From Paenirhizobium daejeonense (GTDB lineage: Bacteria > Pseudomonadota > Alphaproteobacteria > Rhizobiales > Rhizobiaceae): a stretch of 64,000 bases of DNA. The DNA is taken from the NCBI RefSeq assembly GCF_014280875.1, contig NZ_JACLAL010000001.1, forward strand, positions 124,001 to 188,000, written 5' to 3'. Numbering within the stretch: the stretch's first letter is position 1; each line of letters starts with the position of its first letter. Positions 9,661-18,882 of this stretch are shown here, in pieces. A program made the position numbers and the translations under genes. The notes under the pieces are model-generated. The model saw nothing but the letters and a program-made list of their open reading frames with translations, searched no databases and had not been told where the DNA came from.

Positions 9661-11166
9661 TTAAAGGAAGAGGTGGAACATAACCCAGAAGATCAGCGCT
9701 GCAAGTAGCGCGGAGGCCGGAACCGTAATACTCCATGCGGCGATGATGCTGAGAAAATGCGAACGGCGCACCAGACGGCGTCGGCGGGTTTCGACGGGAT
9801 CGTGCTCGCGCGTATCCTCGATTTCCCAGTGGTCGGCCTTCATCTTCATGTATTCGATGCGCCGTCGTGAGTGGCGTGTATACCATTCGCGGAAGAATCC
9901 GACGCCGAATACGGCGCCGACGGCGATATGGGTCGAGCTCACCGGAAAGCCGAACCAGGAAGCGAGAATGACGGTGGTCGCGGCCGATAGCGACACGCAG
10001 TAGGCCCGCATCGGATTGAGCTTGGTAATCTGCTCGCCGACGAGGCGGATGAGACGCGGGCCGTATAGAAGAAGACCCATCGAAATGCCGAAGGCGCCGA
10101 TGGCCGTTACCCAGATGGGAGGGATGGCCGCCGCGGCGATTTCCTGTACCCGAGTTGCATGCACCACCGCCACGACCGGTCCGATTGCGTTTGCCACGTC
10201 ATTGGCTCCATGCGCGAAGGAAAGCAACGCGGCCGAGAGAACGAGCGGCAGTCGAAAGAGTTTGCGCAGTGACTGGTTGCGGTTTTCGAGACCTCTCGAT
10301 TGCCGCCTTATCAGCGGAATGCTGCCGATCCAGGCCAGAAGTCCGCAGCCGGGACCCAGAAGCATCGCCTGCGTGCTGTCGACGCGAAACACTTGCCCGA
10401 TGCCCTTGATGGTGAGATAGGTGGCGAAAGCGCCTGTCATCACGCCGATCAGGACGGGCACCCAGCGTCGGGCGGCTGCGATCTTGTCTCTGCGATAGGT
10501 TATGAACTCCTCGATGAAATAGAGGATCAGCGCGGCGATCGCACCGCCCAGCAGGGGTGACAACATCCAGCTTGCGGTAATGCCGACCAGCGCGCTCCAG
10601 CTTACAGCGGAGAAACCGCCCGCCGCCACGCCTGCGCCCATCACTGCGCCGACGATCGAGTGTGTGGTTGAAATCGGAGCCTTTGCCCAGGTTGCGATAT
10701 TGATCCACAGGGCGGCGGCCAGAAGAGCTGACATCATTGCAAACGAGAAGGCCTGCGGCACCTCGATCCGGTCAGGCACAAGAATGCCTTCTGAGATCGT
10801 TGAAATGACGTTTCCGCCGGCAATCATTGCGCCGGCGATTTCGAAGGTCGCGGCAAGCGCCAAAGCGCCAGTGATTGAAATGGCCCGCGCCCCTACCGCT
10901 GCGCCGACATTGTTGGTTACATCATTCGCGCCGATGTTCATGGCCATGTAGGCGCCCATCGCCGATGCCGCGATCAAAAGAGTTGCACCGGGCTGGCCGG
11001 TTAAATAGATGCCCGAAAAAATCGTGACGATGACGAGGAAGAGAAGCCCTATGCCGAGGGGAATGATGCGCCGGGAAACCTGCTGCGCAGCCTGCTCGAC
11101 GTAAGTGACCTTGTCGAGGTCCTTATCGAGTGTCGGCTTGACGAGCGTCGGCGGAGGCTTAGCCAT
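9661..11166 (-). CDS. pit: PiT-family inorganic phosphate transporter
   Basis: A 501-residue inner-membrane permease of the PiT family, which moves metal-phosphate with protons. Both family signatures are present: [10 protein letters not shown] at about residue 79 and [10 protein letters not shown] at about residue 320, each in a repeat of roughly five membrane helices. A basic cytoplasmic loop (about 225-300) separates the halves. A long N-terminal cytoplasmic tail (about 35 residues) precedes the first helix, and a charged loop before the last helix is rich in Arg/His. No pho-type regulator is adjacent. It leads a likely operon with rsmE. The symbol is the generic family name. Confidence 0.93.
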   Translation of the reverse strand: MAKPPPTLVKPTLDKDLDKVTYVEQAAQQVSRRIIPLGIGLLFLVIVTIFSGIYLTGQPGATLLIAASAMGAYMAMNIGANDVTNNVGAAVGARAISITGALALAATFEIAGAMIAGGNVISTISEGILVPDRIEVPQAFSFAMMSALLAAALWINIATWAKAPISTTHSIVGAVMGAGVAAGGFSAVSWSALVGITASWMLSPLLGGAIAALILYFIEEFITYRRDKIAAARRWVPVLIGVMTGAFATYLTIKGIGQVFRVDSTQAMLLGPGCGLLAWIGSIPLIRRQSRGLENRNQSLRKLFRLPLVLSAALLSFAHGANDVANAIGPVVAVVHATRVQEIAAAAIPPIWVTAIGAFGISMGLLLYGPRLIRLVGEQITKLNPMRAYCVSLSAATTVILASWFGFPVSSTHIAVGAVFGVGFFREWYTRHSRRRIEYMKMKADHWEIEDTREHDPVETRRRRLVRRSHFLSIIAAWSITVPASALLAALIFWVMFHLFL

Positions 11167-11366
11167 CGGTCGGTTTGGTTCCTCTATGTCCCGGGCCCGT
11201 TTGCGCGCGTCCGTCGGGCTTGGTTATCAGCCAGTCCCGCGCTTCGCGCCGTGCCCTTTATTGTTCCCCGGGGAAGGTTATTCTTCGGGGCTTCGACGCA
11301 CCCTTATTGCCGTTTGCTATTAGCAAAGACGGGATAATTCAATATGATGTTTTTGTGACAGGCGCG

Positions 11367-11873
11367 TTATTCGCCGGCTTCCGGGATTGCTTGGGGCTGG
11401 ATGCCGGAAAACCTCTGGGCGAACTTGTGAAACAGTACCTTGAGTTCAGGTTCCTGTACGCGAGCGGCCGCCTCTTCGCAGTTCACCCATTCGCTACGGC
11501 GCATCCCCTTTTCGGGAAAGTCCTTCAGCTCGTTCTTGACCTCGAGCGTGTGCACCTGCACGCGGCAATGGATCTTAAGGCCGCCATCCATCCCCTTGAG
11601 ATAGTCGTAATGACCTATCGGCTTCTCCGCGACCTTGCCCTTCACGCCAGCTTCTTCATAAGCCTCGCGTTCCGCAACCGCATAGCCTTTCTTGCCGGAC
11701 ATGGGCCAACCCTTGGGAATGACCCATCGTCCGGTATCGCGACTGGTCAGCAGCAGTACCTCAGGTTCCGTCTGGTTCTTGCGCACACGGTAGCAAATGG
11801 CTGCATATTGCTGTCTTGGCGGACGACGCAGCATGAGTTGGACCTCATTGGCGATACGACTGACTATGGTCAA
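11367..11873 (-). CDS. Nudix hydrolase, DIPP-like
   Basis: A 168-residue Nudix protein. The Nudix helix is readable as GKKGYAVAEREAYEEAGVKG, with the REXXEEXG core (REAYEEAG) intact; the early Glu of the consensus is replaced by Lys, which I recall as common in alphaproteobacterial members preceded by IPKGWPM. The IPKGWP context suggests a diphosphoinositol-polyphosphate or diadenosine-polyphosphate hydrolase type, but the substrate cannot be fixed. The start is a TTG at 11873 with GAGGTG upstream; an in-frame ATG at 11834 is an alternative. The gene is monocistronic. Confidence 0.9.
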   Translation of the reverse strand: MTIVSRIANEVQLMLRRPPRQQYAAICYRVRKNQTEPEVLLLTSRDTGRWVIPKGWPMSGKKGYAVAEREAYEEAGVKGKVAEKPIGHYDYLKGMDGGLKIHCRVQVHTLEVKNELKDFPEKGMRRSEWVNCEEAAARVQEPELKVLFHKFAQRFSGIQPQAIPEAGE

Positions 11874-12043
11874 TTAAAGAGGCACCTCGATTCCTTATTC
11901 ATCTTCGGATTTTGTCGGTTCCGAAAATGTCACCTTTTTGACAATCTGGAGAATCGTTACGACAAAACCGCTTCTATTAGGTGGGGGTGTTGAACCCTTC
12001 GTCAAGCGATAGCTCAGTCGCGGCCTGGCTAAAGCTGGTCAAA

Positions 12044-12832
12044 TCAGTCGCGATCAACTGCTTTCGTATCTTTTTGCTCGCCTGACCAGTGTGCAAGCCC
12101 TTCGATCACCCCGTCAGCGGTACTTGCCCGTGCCCGGAAAATAGCGGTCTCGCGTTCCTTTGCGAGGCTTGTCAGTTCCGCCAGCCCGTTGGCCGGGATG
12201 ATGCCTCGAACGCCTTCCATCAGGAACATGCTGCGATCATTGCCGGTGTCGCCTGCCACGATCACCTCGTCTGGAGCCACATCTATCCGCTCGCAGAGCC
12301 ACGCCAATGCCGACCCCTTGTCGGCATTGGCGGGCAGAATGTCGAGGTCGCGATTGCTCGAATAGACGATGCGTACAGAAAGCCCTTCATCGCTTAGCTT
12401 CCCCAGCAGGTTTTCGAGTTCCTGCGGGCTGGCATCATGCAGGAACCAACTGGATTTGAAACGGTGCTGATAACGCTCCGGCTGACGCGTGATGCCACGT
12501 TCCGCGCCGACGAGTGCCTCGATCCGTTCGACGTCGTAACCCGTTTCGGCAAGCGTTCGGTCGAAGTCCTCTCCTATGTCGGGTAAAGAGCGGGAGGCGA
12601 GCATGGTGCCGACGCCCCCGATCATTGCGTCCGCCCGGGGCAGTTCCTCCTGCTCCGTGAAGGCAACGATGTCGTCGATGAGTCGACCGCTATTGTAGAC
12701 AAGCAGCGGACGCTCCGACGGTTCTAAGCTTTGCCAGTAACGGCTGAACCGGCGAGAGCCCTCCCTGTCGCCGGCGAGCGTTCCGTCCAAGTCTGCGGAG
12801 AACAGTCGAAAAGGCATCTCAGTCGCCATCAT
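12044..12832 (-). CDS. mfppB: Mannosylfructose-phosphate phosphatase (sucrose-phosphatase-like HAD)
   Basis: A HAD-superfamily IIB phosphatase of the sucrose-phosphatase type, about 262 residues. Motif I is FSADLDGTLAGD near the N-terminus, motif II LVYNSGR and motif IV IVAGDTGNDRSMF. It overlaps the end of the upstream glycosyltransferase gene, so the two are translationally coupled. In Agrobacterium this pair makes mannosylfructose, a compatible solute: MfpsA joins GDP-mannose and fructose-6-phosphate, then this phosphatase removes the phosphate. The start is uncertain among ATGs at 12832, 12829 and 12817, all within the overlap. A plain sucrose-phosphate phosphatase is the alternative. Confidence 0.88.
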   Translation of the reverse strand: MMATEMPFRLFSADLDGTLAGDREGSRRFSRYWQSLEPSERPLLVYNSGRLIDDIVAFTEQEELPRADAMIGGVGTMLASRSLPDIGEDFDRTLAETGYDVERIEALVGAERGITRQPERYQHRFKSSWFLHDASPQELENLLGKLSDEGLSVRIVYSSNRDLDILPANADKGSALAWLCERIDVAPDEVIVAGDTGNDRSMFLMEGVRGIIPANGLAELTSLAKERETAIFRARASTADGVIEGLAHWSGEQKDTKAVDRD

Positions 12833-14150
12833 TCCAGGGCTCGGCCCAGTCGGCCTCGTCGAGTGCCTGCGCGACGGGGCGTCCTTCCACCAGAGCCACC
12901 AGTTGTTGCGCGATGCCGGTCCAGGTGAAGAGGCTGCGGGCCTTGTGCGCACCCATGCGCGAAAGTCGACCATAGAGCCGTGGATGCTTGAACGGCTTCA
13001 TCATGGTAATGCCGAGATCTTCCCGGTCGAATGGATCGGCAAACAGTGCATGTCGACCGTAACTGACCGCCCGGAAAAGCCCGCCATGGATGGTGACGAC
13101 GGTCGGCGTGCCGCTCGCCATCGCCTCGACGGCGGTCATGCCGAAGGGTTCGTAGCGGCTCGACAGTACAAAAAGATCGGCGGCCCTGTAGTAATCGGGT
13201 AACTCCTCATCCGGAATGAAGCTCGAGAATTCCACCCGCTCCGAAAGTCCCAGTTCAGCAACCTGATCCTTGAGCTTTTGCAGGATGGCCGTTTCCTGCG
13301 CATCCATGTTCTCTCCACCGAGCGCTAGCCGAAGCCGCGCCTCCGGCACACGCTCCGCCAATACTGAGAAGCCATCTATCAGAAGATCATAACCCTTGTT
13401 GGTCGCAAGCCGTCCGAGCGCCAGCACGGTCTTGCCGGTGAAGCCGAGCCGATTGCGGATCATCTGACGGGAGGACTCGGAAACGGGGTAGAAGCGGTTG
13501 TCGTCATATCCCGGCGGGATCATGTGCACCCGGTTGCGGTTCAGCCCGTAATCCTCGATCAGCATGTCGAGTTGGATCGGCGTGGTTGCGATCACCAGCT
13601 GGCAGCTTCGGTAGACGATCAGTTCATGTTGGATGCGCTCCTTGAAGTTGAACTCCAGCTCGAACTTGTCGGCCCGTTCCGGATAGTCCGTCTCCATCTG
13701 CCGTTTCTTCCATAGGCCGAGCGAATGCGGCGTATGGACGTGGGGAATGTTCAGCGCTTCGGAAAGCCGCTGGCCCGCGACGCCGGCATCCCAGTAGTGG
13801 CTGTTGATGAAGAGATACGACAGGTTCTCCCGGCGGATAAAGCGCAGGGCCTTCTCGTTCCATTCGTTGAGGTGGCGGTGGAGATATTCCTTCGGAATGA
13901 AATCGCGCCCGCCGCAGGGGATGCGGATCACCCGGACGTCGTCGTCCACCGTATCGATTTCCGGCTGGTCCTCGAAGCGGCGGGTATAGATGTCGACCTT
14001 GTGACCGAGCTGCGCGAGCTTCTTGGCAAGCTCCAGCACATAGACAACTTGACCGCCGGTATCGGCGGCGCCAAGCGGCGGATGGGCGGCTACGTAGCCA
14101 TGGGTGGAGACCAGCGCAATGCGCGGCGTCTCGTGAACGTCCAGCACCAT
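12819..14150 (-). CDS. mfpsA: Mannosylfructose-phosphate synthase (GT4, sucrose-phosphate-synthase-like)
   Basis: A 443-residue GT-B glycosyltransferase of family GT4. The N-terminal domain has the acceptor-side motif PPLGAADTGGQVVYVLELA, typical of sucrose-synthase/sucrose-phosphate-synthase relatives, and HVHTPHSLG. The C-terminal domain has the donor motif SSRYEPFGMTAVEAMASGTP with the GT4 E-x7-E. In Agrobacterium the orthologue with a linked phosphatase makes mannosylfructose-6-phosphate from GDP-mannose and fructose-6-phosphate, used in osmotic protection. The linked mfppB supports that over sucrose synthesis, but donor choice cannot be proven from sequence. It leads the two-gene operon. 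Confidence 0.88.
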   Translation of the reverse strand: MVLDVHETPRIALVSTHGYVAAHPPLGAADTGGQVVYVLELAKKLAQLGHKVDIYTRRFEDQPEIDTVDDDVRVIRIPCGGRDFIPKEYLHRHLNEWNEKALRFIRRENLSYLFINSHYWDAGVAGQRLSEALNIPHVHTPHSLGLWKKRQMETDYPERADKFELEFNFKERIQHELIVYRSCQLVIATTPIQLDMLIEDYGLNRNRVHMIPPGYDDNRFYPVSESSRQMIRNRLGFTGKTVLALGRLATNKGYDLLIDGFSVLAERVPEARLRLALGGENMDAQETAILQKLKDQVAELGLSERVEFSSFIPDEELPDYYRAADLFVLSSRYEPFGMTAVEAMASGTPTVVTIHGGLFRAVSYGRHALFADPFDREDLGITMMKPFKHPRLYGRLSRMGAHKARSLFTWTGIAQQLVALVEGRPVAQALDEADWAEPWNDGD

Positions 14151-14298
14151 ATCAAACCCCTATTGAGCAATTACGTTTCGCAAGAACGGAAAACGAACGC
14201 TCAAAACGGGGCAATGTTCCCTCGAATGAGAAAAAAACTCCGCCGTCTGCCTCTTCATCCATTCTTTCTATGGCCAAAGAGACAGGCGGAAGAAGGAC

Positions 14299-15570
14299 TT
14301 AGTGCCCTTCGGAGTGGCTTTTGCGGATGCGCCGGACCACCCACCAGACGCCGAGAACGGCGATCGGCACCGACACACCGGTGATGACCGCTGGATCGAC
14401 CGGCAGCAGGTCGTGGCTGACAGCCTTCGATGCGTAGCCTACGAGGCCGACGATGTAATAGGAGATCGCCGCCACAGACAGACCTTCGACGGTCTGTTGC
14501 AGGCGCAATTGCATTTCGGCGCGGCGGTTCATTGTGTTCAGAAGGTCGGAGTTCTGGCGCTCCAGTTCCACGTCGATCCAGCTTCTGACGAGGCCGGTCG
14601 CTCGCGACAGCTTGCGCGAAAGGTTGGCCTGCCGCTCCTCGACCGACTGACAGGTGCGCATCGCAGGGGCAAGTCGGCGCTCCAGGAAGGAGCCGAGCGT
14701 TTCGTAACCGGGCACAGGCGCCTCGTCGAGTGTCTTGATGCGCTCGCCGACAATTCCGTCATAGGCGCGGCTTGCGCCGAAGCGATAGAGGCTGAGCGCC
14801 GCATTGGCCTCGAGTTCGGCGGCAAGCCGGGTGATTTCGGCCAGAATGCCGTCGGCCTCTGCGCGCGCATGCATCTTCATCTGCTGCGTGACGCCGGTCA
14901 GGCCATCCTCGATCCGCCGGATTTCGGGTGAAAGCGTCTGCGCCAGCGGTAGGCCGAGCATGGCGAGCGTGCGGTAGGTCTCGATGTCGAGCAGGCGTTG
15001 TACCAGCGCGCCGCGTCCGGCTTCCGTCAGGCTGCGGTCGATGAGCAGGATGCGTGTCAGCCCATCGCCATCCTGCCGGAAGTCGGTCAGCACCGAGGCC
15101 TGCCCGTTCTTCAGGTGGCTATAACAGAGGCTCGCGGGGTCGAACATGGTCATGGCCTCGTCCGTCTCCGGACCTTCCGGCCGGATCTCCAGCCGAATAC
15201 CGGACATCAGCGGGCCGGGCGGTGAAAAGCCGTCGCCAAACGGGTGGGAAATCACCTCGCCGCCGAATTTCTCCGGCAGCGGCCCGTCCCAGAACCAGGT
15301 CGAAAACTCGGTGTGCCGCTCCCAGCGTAGCGTTCCCTGTCCCCATGGCATGGCATGGTGGCGGGCGTTCTTGTCCGGCGGCGCAACGCCGCGGGCGCGC
15401 GAGACTTCCGTCAGAACGCTATGATGCACCGCCGAGCCGCCATCCATGGTGAAGGCGAGTTGGAAGATGACACGAGAGGATTTGACCAGAGCATAAGGCC
15501 GTGCGTGAATTTCCCCGAGCGCCAGCGCCCGTTCCGGCGCGACCGGAAATGCGAAGTTCCCCTTTGACAT
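14299..15570 (-). CDS. DUF3422 membrane-anchored protein
   Basis: A 423-residue conserved alphaproteobacterial protein of unknown function matching the DUF3422 type. The N-terminal part is soluble (RALALGEIHARPYALV, HHAMPWGQGTLRWERHTEFS), the middle is helical and probably coiled, and the C-terminus has one or two membrane segments (about 372-412) before a basic tail (RRIRKSHSEGH). Such a layout suggests a cytoplasmic domain tethered to the inner membrane. The ATG at 15570 has GGAGG six bases upstream, which fixes the start. It is monocistronic between mfpsA and the divergent lactate regulator gene. Confidence 0.85.
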   Translation of the reverse strand: MSKGNFAFPVAPERALALGEIHARPYALVKSSRVIFQLAFTMDGGSAVHHSVLTEVSRARGVAPPDKNARHHAMPWGQGTLRWERHTEFSTWFWDGPLPEKFGGEVISHPFGDGFSPPGPLMSGIRLEIRPEGPETDEAMTMFDPASLCYSHLKNGQASVLTDFRQDGDGLTRILLIDRSLTEAGRGALVQRLLDIETYRTLAMLGLPLAQTLSPEIRRIEDGLTGVTQQMKMHARAEADGILAEITRLAAELEANAALSLYRFGASRAYDGIVGERIKTLDEAPVPGYETLGSFLERRLAPAMRTCQSVEERQANLSRKLSRATGLVRSWIDVELERQNSDLLNTMNRRAEMQLRLQQTVEGLSVAAISYYIVGLVGYASKAVSHDLLPVDPAVITGVSVPIAVLGVWWVVRRIRKSHSEGH

Positions 15571-15741
15571 CAATTGCCTCCATGCGCCGACAGTCCTGAT
15601 CTCCTTAGCAAATGTCAGATAGGGATGTCAGCGGTCTGTTTGCCGCACCGCAGCAGAATGACGCGGGAATGCGTCATTGCCACACTCCGGGCAACACTTG
15701 GGCCAACACCCGTCAAGCGCATGGACGGCCCACGGCGAAAG

Positions 15742-15760
15742 TGGACAAATAATTTGACCA
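15742..15760. promoter_or_regulatory. Candidate operator of the GntR/FadR-type lactate regulator
   Basis: TGGACAAATAATTTGACCA is an imperfect inverted repeat: two 9-base arms around one central base match at 8 of 9 positions. It sits 46 bases before the TTG start of the regulator and lutABC operon. FadR-type GntR regulators such as LldR and PdhR bind sites with a TGG...CCA outline, so this is a likely autoregulatory site. Confidence 0.5.
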
Positions 15761-15805
15761 ATTCGCTTTCCGCTTGCTAGATAGCGCATCTGAGGAGGAC
15801 GTGGG

Positions 15806-16660
15806 TTGAGCGAGAGGGACGAGGGGCTTTTTGCCCAGATCAGCCATAGCCGGACAGCGGCTGAAGTGGTTCAGCAGATCGAGAGCCTGATCCTCGACGG
15901 GGTCTTGCGCGATGGCGACCGGCTGCCGGGAGAGCGCGACATGGCGCAGGCCTTCGACGTTTCCCGGCCGATTCTGCGCGAGGCGCTGAAGGAACTGGAA
16001 GCGCGTGGCCTCGTCGTCAGTCATCACGGGGGCGGCACCTATATCGCCGATATCATCGGCCAGGTGTTCTCGAAGCCGATCACCGAACTGATCTCCCGGC
16101 ACGCAAGGGCGACACGCGACTATCTCGAATATCGCCGCGAACTCGAAGGACTGACGGCGGAACTTGCCGCGCGCCGCGCCACCGATACCGACCGGGCGCT
16201 TCTGTCGCGCATCGTAGATGACATGAAGCGGGCACATGAAAGTGGCAGTGCGGAAGATGAGCTTGCCGCCGATGTGGAGTTTCACAATGCCATCGGCGAA
16301 GCCGCGCACAACATTATCCTTCTGCACACCATGCGGGCATGCTACCGCCTGCTTTCCGAGGGCATCTTCTACAATCGCAAAGCGGTCTTCGCGCTGTCCA
16401 ATGCCCGCGAACGCCTGCTCGAACAACACCTTGCGATTCATGATGCCATCGTCGGCGGTCAGGCGGACGAAGCCAAGAAGGCAGCCCAGTCGCACATAGA
16501 TTTCGTCATGCAGGCTGTCGATGAGTCCGTCCGCGCCGACGAGTGGGGGCGTGTCGCGAAGCTTCGCCTGATCCGCCGCGATGGCAATTCATCCCAGGGA
16601 CGCGGGTCCCGAAACAACAATCAACTCAAGACAAACGACAAGCCGGAGGCTTCATCATGA
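15806..16660 (+). CDS. GntR/FadR-family regulator of lactate oxidation (LldR-like)
   Basis: A 284-residue regulator with an N-terminal GntR winged helix (DRLPGERDMAQAFDVSRPIL then REALKELEARGLV) and a C-terminal all-helical FCD effector domain; the metal-ligand pattern is visible as D-x3-H (DVEFHNAI) and later His residues. It starts at a TTG preceded by GAGGAGG seven bases upstream; no ATG fits better. Its stop overlaps the lutA start (ATGA), so regulator and lactate genes form one operon. It probably represses the operon until L-lactate binds, by analogy with LldR/LutR. A Gln/Asn/Lys-rich tail follows the FCD domain. Confidence 0.9.
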   Translation: MSERDEGLFAQISHSRTAAEVVQQIESLILDGVLRDGDRLPGERDMAQAFDVSRPILREALKELEARGLVVSHHGGGTYIADIIGQVFSKPITELISRHARATRDYLEYRRELEGLTAELAARRATDTDRALLSRIVDDMKRAHESGSAEDELAADVEFHNAIGEAAHNIILLHTMRACYRLLSEGIFYNRKAVFALSNARERLLEQHLAIHDAIVGGQADEAKKAAQSHIDFVMQAVDESVRADEWGRVAKLRLIRRDGNSSQGRGSRNNNQLKTNDKPEASS

Positions 16661-17436
16661 TCCCGGAAAACCAGTCGACGCGACCGCGTGTCGGCCTCTT
16701 TGCCACCTGTCTGGTCGATCTCTTCCGCCCGAGCGTCGGATTTTCCGCCGCGAAGCTGATCGAGGATGCGGGCTGCGAGGTGCATGTGCCGATGGCGCAG
16801 ACCTGTTGCGGTCAGCCGGCTTATAATTCCGGCGACCGCAAGGATGCGCGGGATCTGGCGATCCAGGTGATCGAACTGTTCGAAGGCTACGACTATGTCG
16901 TCGTACCCTCCGGCTCCTGCGGCGCCATGCTGAAGCATCACTATCCCGAGATCTTCAAGGGCGATGCGAAATGGGAAGAGCGCTGTCGGCGCTTCTCGGA
17001 CAAGGTGTTCGAACTCGTTTCATTCCTGACCGACATCAGAGGCGTGGCCGGCGTCGAAGCCTGTCTTTCCGGCAGCGTCACCTATCACGACAGCTGTTCG
17101 GGCCTGCGTGAACTCGGCGTGCAGAAGCAGCCGCGCAAGCTCCTGGCGTCCGTCGAGGGGCTGGAGCTGAAGGAAATGGCCGGCAGCGATGTCTGCTGCG
17201 GTTTCGGCGGCACTTTCTGCGTCAAATATTCCGATATCTCCGGCACTATCGTCGGCAAGAAAACCGCGACCATCGAGGCGACGGGTGCAGACATGCTGCT
17301 CGCCGGCGATATGGGATGTCTGATGAACATGGCCGGCAAGCTGAAGCGCGAGGGCTCGAAGGTGGAGGTTCGCCACGTCGCGGAGGTGCTGGCAGGCATG
17401 ACGGATACGGCGCCGATCGCCGGCACAGGGAAGTAA
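16657..17436 (+). CDS. lutA: L-lactate oxidation protein LutA, (Fe-S)-binding
   Basis: A 259-residue CCG-domain protein, the LutA/YkgE component of the LutABC L-lactate oxidising system, which feeds electrons to the respiratory chain and yields pyruvate. Two CCG modules are visible: TCCGQPAYNSG near residue 46 and DVCCGFGGTFCVKYSDIS in the second half; such motifs bind [4Fe-4S] clusters or resemble heterodisulfide reductase subunit B. The start is the ATG at 16657, overlapping the regulator's stop and preceded by CCGGAGGC. It is followed after 15 bases by lutB. Confidence 0.93.
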   Translation: MIPENQSTRPRVGLFATCLVDLFRPSVGFSAAKLIEDAGCEVHVPMAQTCCGQPAYNSGDRKDARDLAIQVIELFEGYDYVVVPSGSCGAMLKHHYPEIFKGDAKWEERCRRFSDKVFELVSFLTDIRGVAGVEACLSGSVTYHDSCSGLRELGVQKQPRKLLASVEGLELKEMAGSDVCCGFGGTFCVKYSDISGTIVGKKTATIEATGADMLLAGDMGCLMNMAGKLKREGSKVEVRHVAEVLAGMTDTAPIAGTGK

Positions 17437-17451
17437 GGGGAGGGAGAGCCC

Positions 17452-18882
17452 ATGCAGTTTACTGCGCCGCAGTTCAAGGAAAATTCCGCCCGCGCGCTTC
17501 ACGATCCGCAGCTCCAGAAGGCGCTGAAGAATGTCGAGCAGGGCTTCATCGCCAAGCGCGCCGCAGCCGTTGCGGCGCTTCCGGAGTTCGATCAACTGCG
17601 CGACCACGCCCGCGAGATCAAGAACCACACGCTCGCCCATCTCGATCTTTATCTCGAAGCCTATGAGCGCAAGGTGATCGCGGCCGGCGGGCATGTGCAC
17701 TGGGCGGAAAGCGCCGAGGATGCGCGCCGCATCGTCATGGACATCTGTCGCAGGGTGAAGGCGAAGACCGTCACCAAGGGCAAGTCGATGATTACCGAGG
17801 AAATCAACCTCAACGAATATCTCGAGGCGCACGGTGTCCAGCCGGTCGAGACCGATCTCGGCGAATACATCATCCAGCTGCGTGGCGAACATCCGAGCCA
17901 CATCATCGCGCCGGCCGTTCACCTGAACAAGGAGCAGGTGGAGGAGGATTTTCGTCGCGTCCACACCCATCTCGATGCGAGACGCGATCTGACCGCGCCG
18001 GAAACACTGCTGGCGGAAGCCCGCGAAGTGCTGCGCAAGCGCTACTTTCAGGCCGATGTCGGCATTACCGGCGCGAATTTCCTGGTCGCCGAAACCGGCT
18101 CGTCGGTCATCGTCACCAATGAGGGCAATGGCGATCTTACCCAGACGCTGGGCAAGGTGCATGTGGTCGTCGCGTCCATCGAAAAGATCGTGCCGACGCT
18201 GGAGGACTGTTCGCAGATCCTCCGCCTGCTTGCCCGTTCCGCCACCGGTCAGGACATGTCGGTCTACACCACCTTCTCTACAGGTCCGAAGCGGGCGGAA
18301 GATCCCGATGGTCCCGAAGAATATCACGTCGTGCTGCTCGACAATGGCCGCACCTCGATGCTCGGCACAGATTTCGAGGAGATGCTGCGCTGCATACGCT
18401 GCGGCGCCTGCATGAACCACTGTCCAGTCTATCACGCTGTCGGCGGCCACGCCTATGGCTCGGTCTATCCCGGTCCGATGGGCGCGGTGCTGACGCCGTC
18501 GCTCTTCGGGATCGACAAATCGGGCCATCTGCCGAATGCATCGACCTTTTGCGGGCGCTGCGAAAGCGTCTGCCCCATGCGCATTCCGCTGCCGAAGATG
18601 ATGCGTCATTGGCGCGAGCGCGAATTCGAGCGCCATCTTGCGCCGGCCGCAAGCCGCTATGGCCTCTCGGTGTGGGCCTTCTTCGCGAGAAGGCCGAAGC
18701 TTTACCGGATGGCGACCTCGCTTGGGGCAAGCGTTCTTTCCGCGCTCGGCGGCAGCAGGCACCGTATCGCAGCGCTGCCGCTGGCTGGCGGCTGGACGAA
18801 ATACCGCGACCTTCCAGCGCCGGAAGGCGGCACATTCATGCAGCAATGGGCGGCGCGGCAGGCGGGCAAACGGGGAGCATGA
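17452..18882 (+). CDS. lutB: L-lactate oxidation iron-sulfur protein LutB
   Basis: A 476-residue protein of the LutB/YkgF family. The N-terminal part is a LUD domain (VTKGKSMITEEINLNEYLE, ETGSSVIVTNEGNGDLTQT). Two ferredoxin-type [4Fe-4S] motifs follow, with Cys at residues 314, 317, 320 and 324 (CIRCGACMNHCP) and 367, 370 and 374 (CGRCESVCP), then a basic C-terminal part. It should carry electrons between LutA/LutC and the membrane quinone pool. The start has GGGGAGGGAGAG upstream. Its stop overlaps the lutC start (ATGA), which couples their translation. Confidence 0.95.
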   Translation: MQFTAPQFKENSARALHDPQLQKALKNVEQGFIAKRAAAVAALPEFDQLRDHAREIKNHTLAHLDLYLEAYERKVIAAGGHVHWAESAEDARRIVMDICRRVKAKTVTKGKSMITEEINLNEYLEAHGVQPVETDLGEYIIQLRGEHPSHIIAPAVHLNKEQVEEDFRRVHTHLDARRDLTAPETLLAEAREVLRKRYFQADVGITGANFLVAETGSSVIVTNEGNGDLTQTLGKVHVVVASIEKIVPTLEDCSQILRLLARSATGQDMSVYTTFSTGPKRAEDPDGPEEYHVVLLDNGRTSMLGTDFEEMLRCIRCGACMNHCPVYHAVGGHAYGSVYPGPMGAVLTPSLFGIDKSGHLPNASTFCGRCESVCPMRIPLPKMMRHWREREFERHLAPAASRYGLSVWAFFARRPKLYRMATSLGASVLSALGGSRHRIAALPLAGGWTKYRDLPAPEGGTFMQQWAARQAGKRGA

